Assembly (NCBI GenBank): GCA_016296235.1
Contig: JAEDJR010000088.1
Coordinates: 1 to 8,011, forward strand
Length of the DNA: 8,011 bases
Direction of reading: 5' to 3'
Source of the DNA: Oscillospiraceae bacterium
Lineage (GTDB): Bacteria; Bacillota; Clostridia; Oscillospirales; Oscillospiraceae
A program made the translations under genes and the position numbers. The notes beneath the pieces were generated by a model that was not told where the DNA came from, made no database searches, and saw only the letters and a list, made by a program, of their open reading frames with translations. This document shows positions 6,020 through 8,011 of the stretch, piece after piece (position 1 is the first letter of the stretch; each line of letters opens with the position of its first letter).

Positions 6020-6043
6020 TTTGTCGTTGTTCAATCCGGATTG

Positions 6044-6715
6044 TCAGATTTCCACGGTGGCGGGATAATGCTCCCACACCGTCACATGCTCCAGCTCGCT
6101 GCCATAGCGTTCCAGATTCCGGTCCACCTTCCGCCACAGCCCGGCAGCGTCGGGCCGTTCGGCAGGCATGTGATAGATAAAATTGCGCACGGTCGCTTCC
6201 TTCATGAGACGTCTGGTGTCCTCCAGAGACAGGTACATGGAAGTCCAGATTCCAGCCGTTGCCCGTCTTCCCGCCAGGAAGGCCCTGTGGGCCTCGCAGT
6301 CCAGCGCCGCATCCGAAGGCAGGTACACCCACTTCTCCCCTGCCCCGATCATGGTCGCGACAAGAACCGGCGGCGACGGAATGGGCACATGCTCCATTCT
6401 GCGATATTGCATCCGGAACGGCCCCATGGTCACTTCCCCCTCCGGCTCATGCTCGTCCGGAAAGAAGCATGGCGTCCGGGGCCAGCGGCGAAGATACGCC
6501 TCCACCCGCGCTCTGCTGCAATGATCCGGATGTTCATGGGTGAAATAGAAGCCGCAAACGCGATCATAGGGCGGCTGCCGTTCCAGAATTTGCCGCCAGG
6601 TTTCCTCGGGCAGGGTATAAAACGGCGGATACTCCTGATTGGGCAGATCCACCAGCAGGATACTGCCCTCTGCCTGAAGCGCCAAGCCTGCATTGCAGAG
6701 CAATGTCATGTTCAT
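6044..6715 (-). CDS. Metallo-beta-lactamase-fold hydrolase
   Basis: A 223-residue soluble protein of the metallo-beta-lactamase superfamily, substrate unknown. The hallmark metal motif HxHxDH is THEHPDH at 59-65 (His60, His62, Asp64, His65), preceded by strands that begin the fold (NAGLAL at 8-13, ILLVDLPN at 19-26). Later candidates for the remaining metal ligands are His109 (MEHVP), Asp135 (PSDAA) and His182 (YHMP), with spacing that fits the family, so a two-metal site is plausible. No signal peptide is seen, so it is cytoplasmic. The start is the ATG at 6715, 5 bases after GAGGTG (6721-6726); a longer frame to 6841 only overlaps the upstream gene. It follows the PTS IIC-like gene by 11 bases and shares its promoter and terminator. 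General hydrolase activity (lactone, ester or phosphoester) is family knowledge, not evidence here. Confidence 0.85.
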   Translation of the reverse strand: MNMTLLCNAGLALQAEGSILLVDLPNQEYPPFYTLPEETWRQILERQPPYDRVCGFYFTHEHPDHCSRARVEAYLRRWPRTPCFFPDEHEPEGEVTMGPFRMQYRRMEHVPIPSPPVLVATMIGAGEKWVYLPSDAALDCEAHRAFLAGRRATAGIWTSMYLSLEDTRRLMKEATVRNFIYHMPAERPDAAGLWRKVDRNLERYGSELEHVTVWEHYPATVEI

Positions 6716-6726
6716 TGCCGCACCTC

Positions 6727-7785
6727 TTACTCCAAAGTCAGATCTCCCTCTTTGATCCAGCCAATTCTTCTGCAGAGCAGTCCCAGGAGCCAGCACAGGA
6801 CGCCGGGAAGCACAAAGCAAATCAGAATCAAACCGGCCCAATCAAACGCCGTGACCGTTTTCGCAGCATCGTTCACCCATCCGGTATAGACGCCGATCTG
6901 TCCCACCAGTCCGCAGGTGCCCATACCCGAGGACACAGCGGGCCCGTTCATTTCCAGATGGAACACGCAGGTTGCAAGCGGGCCTGTGATGGCCGAGGTC
7001 ACAATGGCCGGAATCCAGATCCGCGGGTTCTTGACGATATTCCCCATTTGCAGCATGGAGGTTCCCAGTCCCTGAGACACCAGACCGCCCCAGCGGTTCT
7101 CCCGGAAGCTCATGACGGCAAATCCAACCATCTGGGCACAGCAGCCGGCGACCGCAGCGCCGCCCGCCAGGCCCACCAGGCCCAGGGACGCACAGATGGC
7201 AGCGCTGGAAATCGGCAGTGTCAGAGCGATACCCACCAGGACGGAAACCAGGATGCCCATCCAGAAGGGCTGCAGCTCCGTGGCCCACATAATCAGCCGT
7301 CCCACAGAACTGGCCGCTTTTCCGATGGCCGGCGCCCACCACATGGCCAGCAGGCAGCCCAGCAGGATGACCACCAGAGGCGTCACCAGGATATCAACCT
7401 TCGTTTCCTTGGAAACCAGCTTTCCGGCCTCCGCTGCCAGAATCGCGATGACCAGAACAGCCAGAGGGCCGCCCGCGCCGCCGCTGACATTGGAAGCATA
7501 GCCCACGGCCGCCAACGAGAACAAGACCAGCGGAGGCGCCTGCAGCGCATAGCCAATGGCCACAGCCATAGCCGCACCGGACATGGCGCTGGCAAAATCG
7601 CCGACCTGCACCAGCAGTTCCACGCCCAGCTGCTGTCCCAGCGTCTTGACAATGGTTCCGATCAGAAGAGAGCAAAACAGGCCCTGGGCCATAGCCCCCA
7701 GTGCGTCCACACCATATCTGCGTGCGGATACAATCACATTCTTTTTCTTGCAGAATGCTCCGAACTTTGTAAGGAGCGACTTCAT
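6727..7785 (-). CDS. PTS sugar transporter subunit IIC-like permease (EIIC_2 type)
   Basis: A 352-residue polytopic membrane protein of the PTS_EIIC_2 type, which would form the sugar channel of a phosphotransferase system. Hydrophobic segments cover most of the chain from about residue 30 to 338, with long Ala/Gly/Val-rich helices (for example 60-82, 107-119, 131-151, 176-193 and 317-337). The family-like features are DALGAMAQGL (27-36) after a basic N-terminus, LTLPISSAAI (188-197) and the NGPAVSSGMGT/GLVGQ loop (280-296). The start is the ATG at 7785, 7 bases after AGAGGAA (7793-7799); a longer frame to 7896 would begin inside the promoter. No IIA or IIB partner is present; the next gene is instead a hydrolase. 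It may use partners encoded elsewhere or work as a stand-alone transporter. Substrate unknown. Confidence 0.87.
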   Translation of the reverse strand: MKSLLTKFGAFCKKKNVIVSARRYGVDALGAMAQGLFCSLLIGTIVKTLGQQLGVELLVQVGDFASAMSGAAMAVAIGYALQAPPLVLFSLAAVGYASNVSGGAGGPLAVLVIAILAAEAGKLVSKETKVDILVTPLVVILLGCLLAMWWAPAIGKAASSVGRLIMWATELQPFWMGILVSVLVGIALTLPISSAAICASLGLVGLAGGAAVAGCCAQMVGFAVMSFRENRWGGLVSQGLGTSMLQMGNIVKNPRIWIPAIVTSAITGPLATCVFHLEMNGPAVSSGMGTCGLVGQIGVYTGWVNDAAKTVTAFDWAGLILICFVLPGVLCWLLGLLCRRIGWIKEGDLTLE

Positions 7786-7815
7786 AGTGCAATTCCTCTT
7801 TCCTATTGCTTGATT

Positions 7816-7856
7816 GCAGGATACAATGGCATCGATCTTGCCCGATGGGTTCCTGC
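7816..7856 (-). promoter_or_regulatory. Two-tier leader hairpin before the PTS IIC-like gene
   Basis: Within the 75-base leader, GCAGGA (7856-7851) pairs with TCCTGC (7821-7816), and inside it CATCG pairs with CGATG (7847-7843 with 7834-7830) over an 8-base loop. The internal loop is asymmetric. No T-run follows, so it is not a terminator. It could influence translation or RNA stability, or be chance. Confidence 0.35.
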
Positions 7857-7867
7857 TTCCTTGTGGT

Positions 7868-7896
7868 ATTATATAGATTGTCAGCTGTCTTGTCAA
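7868..7896 (-). promoter_or_regulatory. Sigma-A promoter of the PTS IIC-hydrolase operon
   Basis: On the minus strand, TTGACA (7896-7891) and TATAAT (7873-7868) are perfect consensus hexamers with the optimal 17-base spacer, so this should be a strong promoter unless repressed. The start site is expected near 7861. The spacer carries a second TGACAA (7883-7878) and the palindrome CAGCTG (7888-7883), a possible regulator contact. Confidence 0.88.
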
Positions 7897-7956
7897 CCAG
7901 CTATTTTGAGTACCCCTTCACTCTCTGAAAGAATAGTGAAAGCTGACGGTCAGCAT
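7897..7956. other. Intergenic DNA with short inverted repeats
   Basis: No gene is visible. GCTGAC-G-GTCAGC (7942-7954) is a perfect 6-bp inverted repeat with a single central base, operator-like in form. TTCAC (7917-7921) and GTGAA (7936-7940) form another weak inverted repeat immediately beside it. Both lie upstream of the -35 box of the IIC promoter at 7896, where an activator or repressor could bind. Confidence 0.3.
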
Positions 7957-8011
7957 GCACCCCCTCGTGCCCCCTCCACAGGGGGCTGCCGGAGCGCAGC
8001 GGAGGCTGGGG
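7957..8011. repeat. GC-rich REP-like hairpin repeat, cut by the window edge
   Basis: GCCCCCT-CCAC-AGGGGGC (7969-7986) is a perfect 7-bp hairpin with a 4-base loop. It is followed by a second small stem, CCG-GAGCGCAG-CGG (7989-8002), then AGGCTGGGG up to the edge. This architecture (C-rich arm, short loop, G-rich arm, CTG, second GC stem, G-run) resembles dispersed intergenic repeats I associate with Oscillospiraceae genomes. The right end is missing, and copy number cannot be judged from one copy. Confidence 0.5.

Noticed and set aside
5386..6180. Plus-strand open frame that begins in the intergenic gap and crosses the small membrane gene
   Set aside because: The first 45 codons resemble no family, there is no ribosome site, and the rest is a Pro/Ser/Arg-rich shadow of the minus-strand genes and terminator.
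6041..6889. Plus-strand open frame opposite the metallo-hydrolase gene
   Set aside because: It is the antisense shadow of a gene with a clear HxHxDH motif; it has no domain of its own.
1..8011. tRNA or rRNA genes, CRISPR arrays, insertion sequences
   Set aside because: No cloverleaf, conserved rRNA segment, regularly spaced repeat array or transposase was seen on either strand. The only recombinase is of the housekeeping Xer type.

Overview
The window looks like a chromosomal segment from a GC-rich, low-GC-phylum Gram-positive: most likely an anaerobic gut member of Clostridia (Oscillospiraceae/Ruminococcaceae-like). The basis is strong AGGAGG-type ribosome sites, textbook sigma-A promoters (TTGACA/TATAAT), a giant lipoprotein solute-binding protein typical of that group, a Clostridia-type PfkA, and a GC-rich hairpin repeat at the right edge resembling the dispersed repeats of those genomes. 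The lineage is inferred; no rRNA or other marker is present.

Layout, left to right. (1) 1-2580, minus strand: a promoter, then an 821-residue lipoprotein made of a beta-propeller-like N-terminal half and an extracellular solute-binding C-terminal half. It is followed closely by the first four codons of another gene that leaves the window, so this is the head of an operon. (2) 2581-3830, plus strand: a divergent promoter region with several small palindromes, then pfkA (ATP-type 6-phosphofructokinase), ended by a perfect 17-bp bidirectional terminator shared with the convergent xerD. (3) 3841-5305, minus strand: a two-gene operon of a small four-helix membrane protein (weakly SpoIIM-like) and a XerD-type tyrosine recombinase, overlapping by ATGA, with a leader hairpin and a promoter. 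(4) 5306-5542: an AT-rich intergenic stretch without a convincing gene but full of structure: three ATTATG repeats, two of which match the XerD half-site of dif, then two nested inverted repeats. (5) 5543-5929, minus strand: a small membrane protein resembling the TIGR04086 family. (6) 5972-7896, minus strand: a promoter, leader hairpin, PTS IIC-like permease, metallo-beta-lactamase-fold hydrolase and rho-independent terminator, forming a complete two-gene operon. (7) 7897-8011: intergenic DNA ending in a GC-rich repeat cut by the window edge.

The genes are mostly housekeeping or accessory transport, and I see no complete new multi-gene system. The part least explained by known features is 5169-5542. 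There a recombinase operon has a potentially switchable leader, dif-like half-sites just upstream of its promoter, and a 55-bp nested palindrome beyond them. The unusual propeller/solute-binding fusion and the orphan IIC plus hydrolase pair are the other points worth a look.
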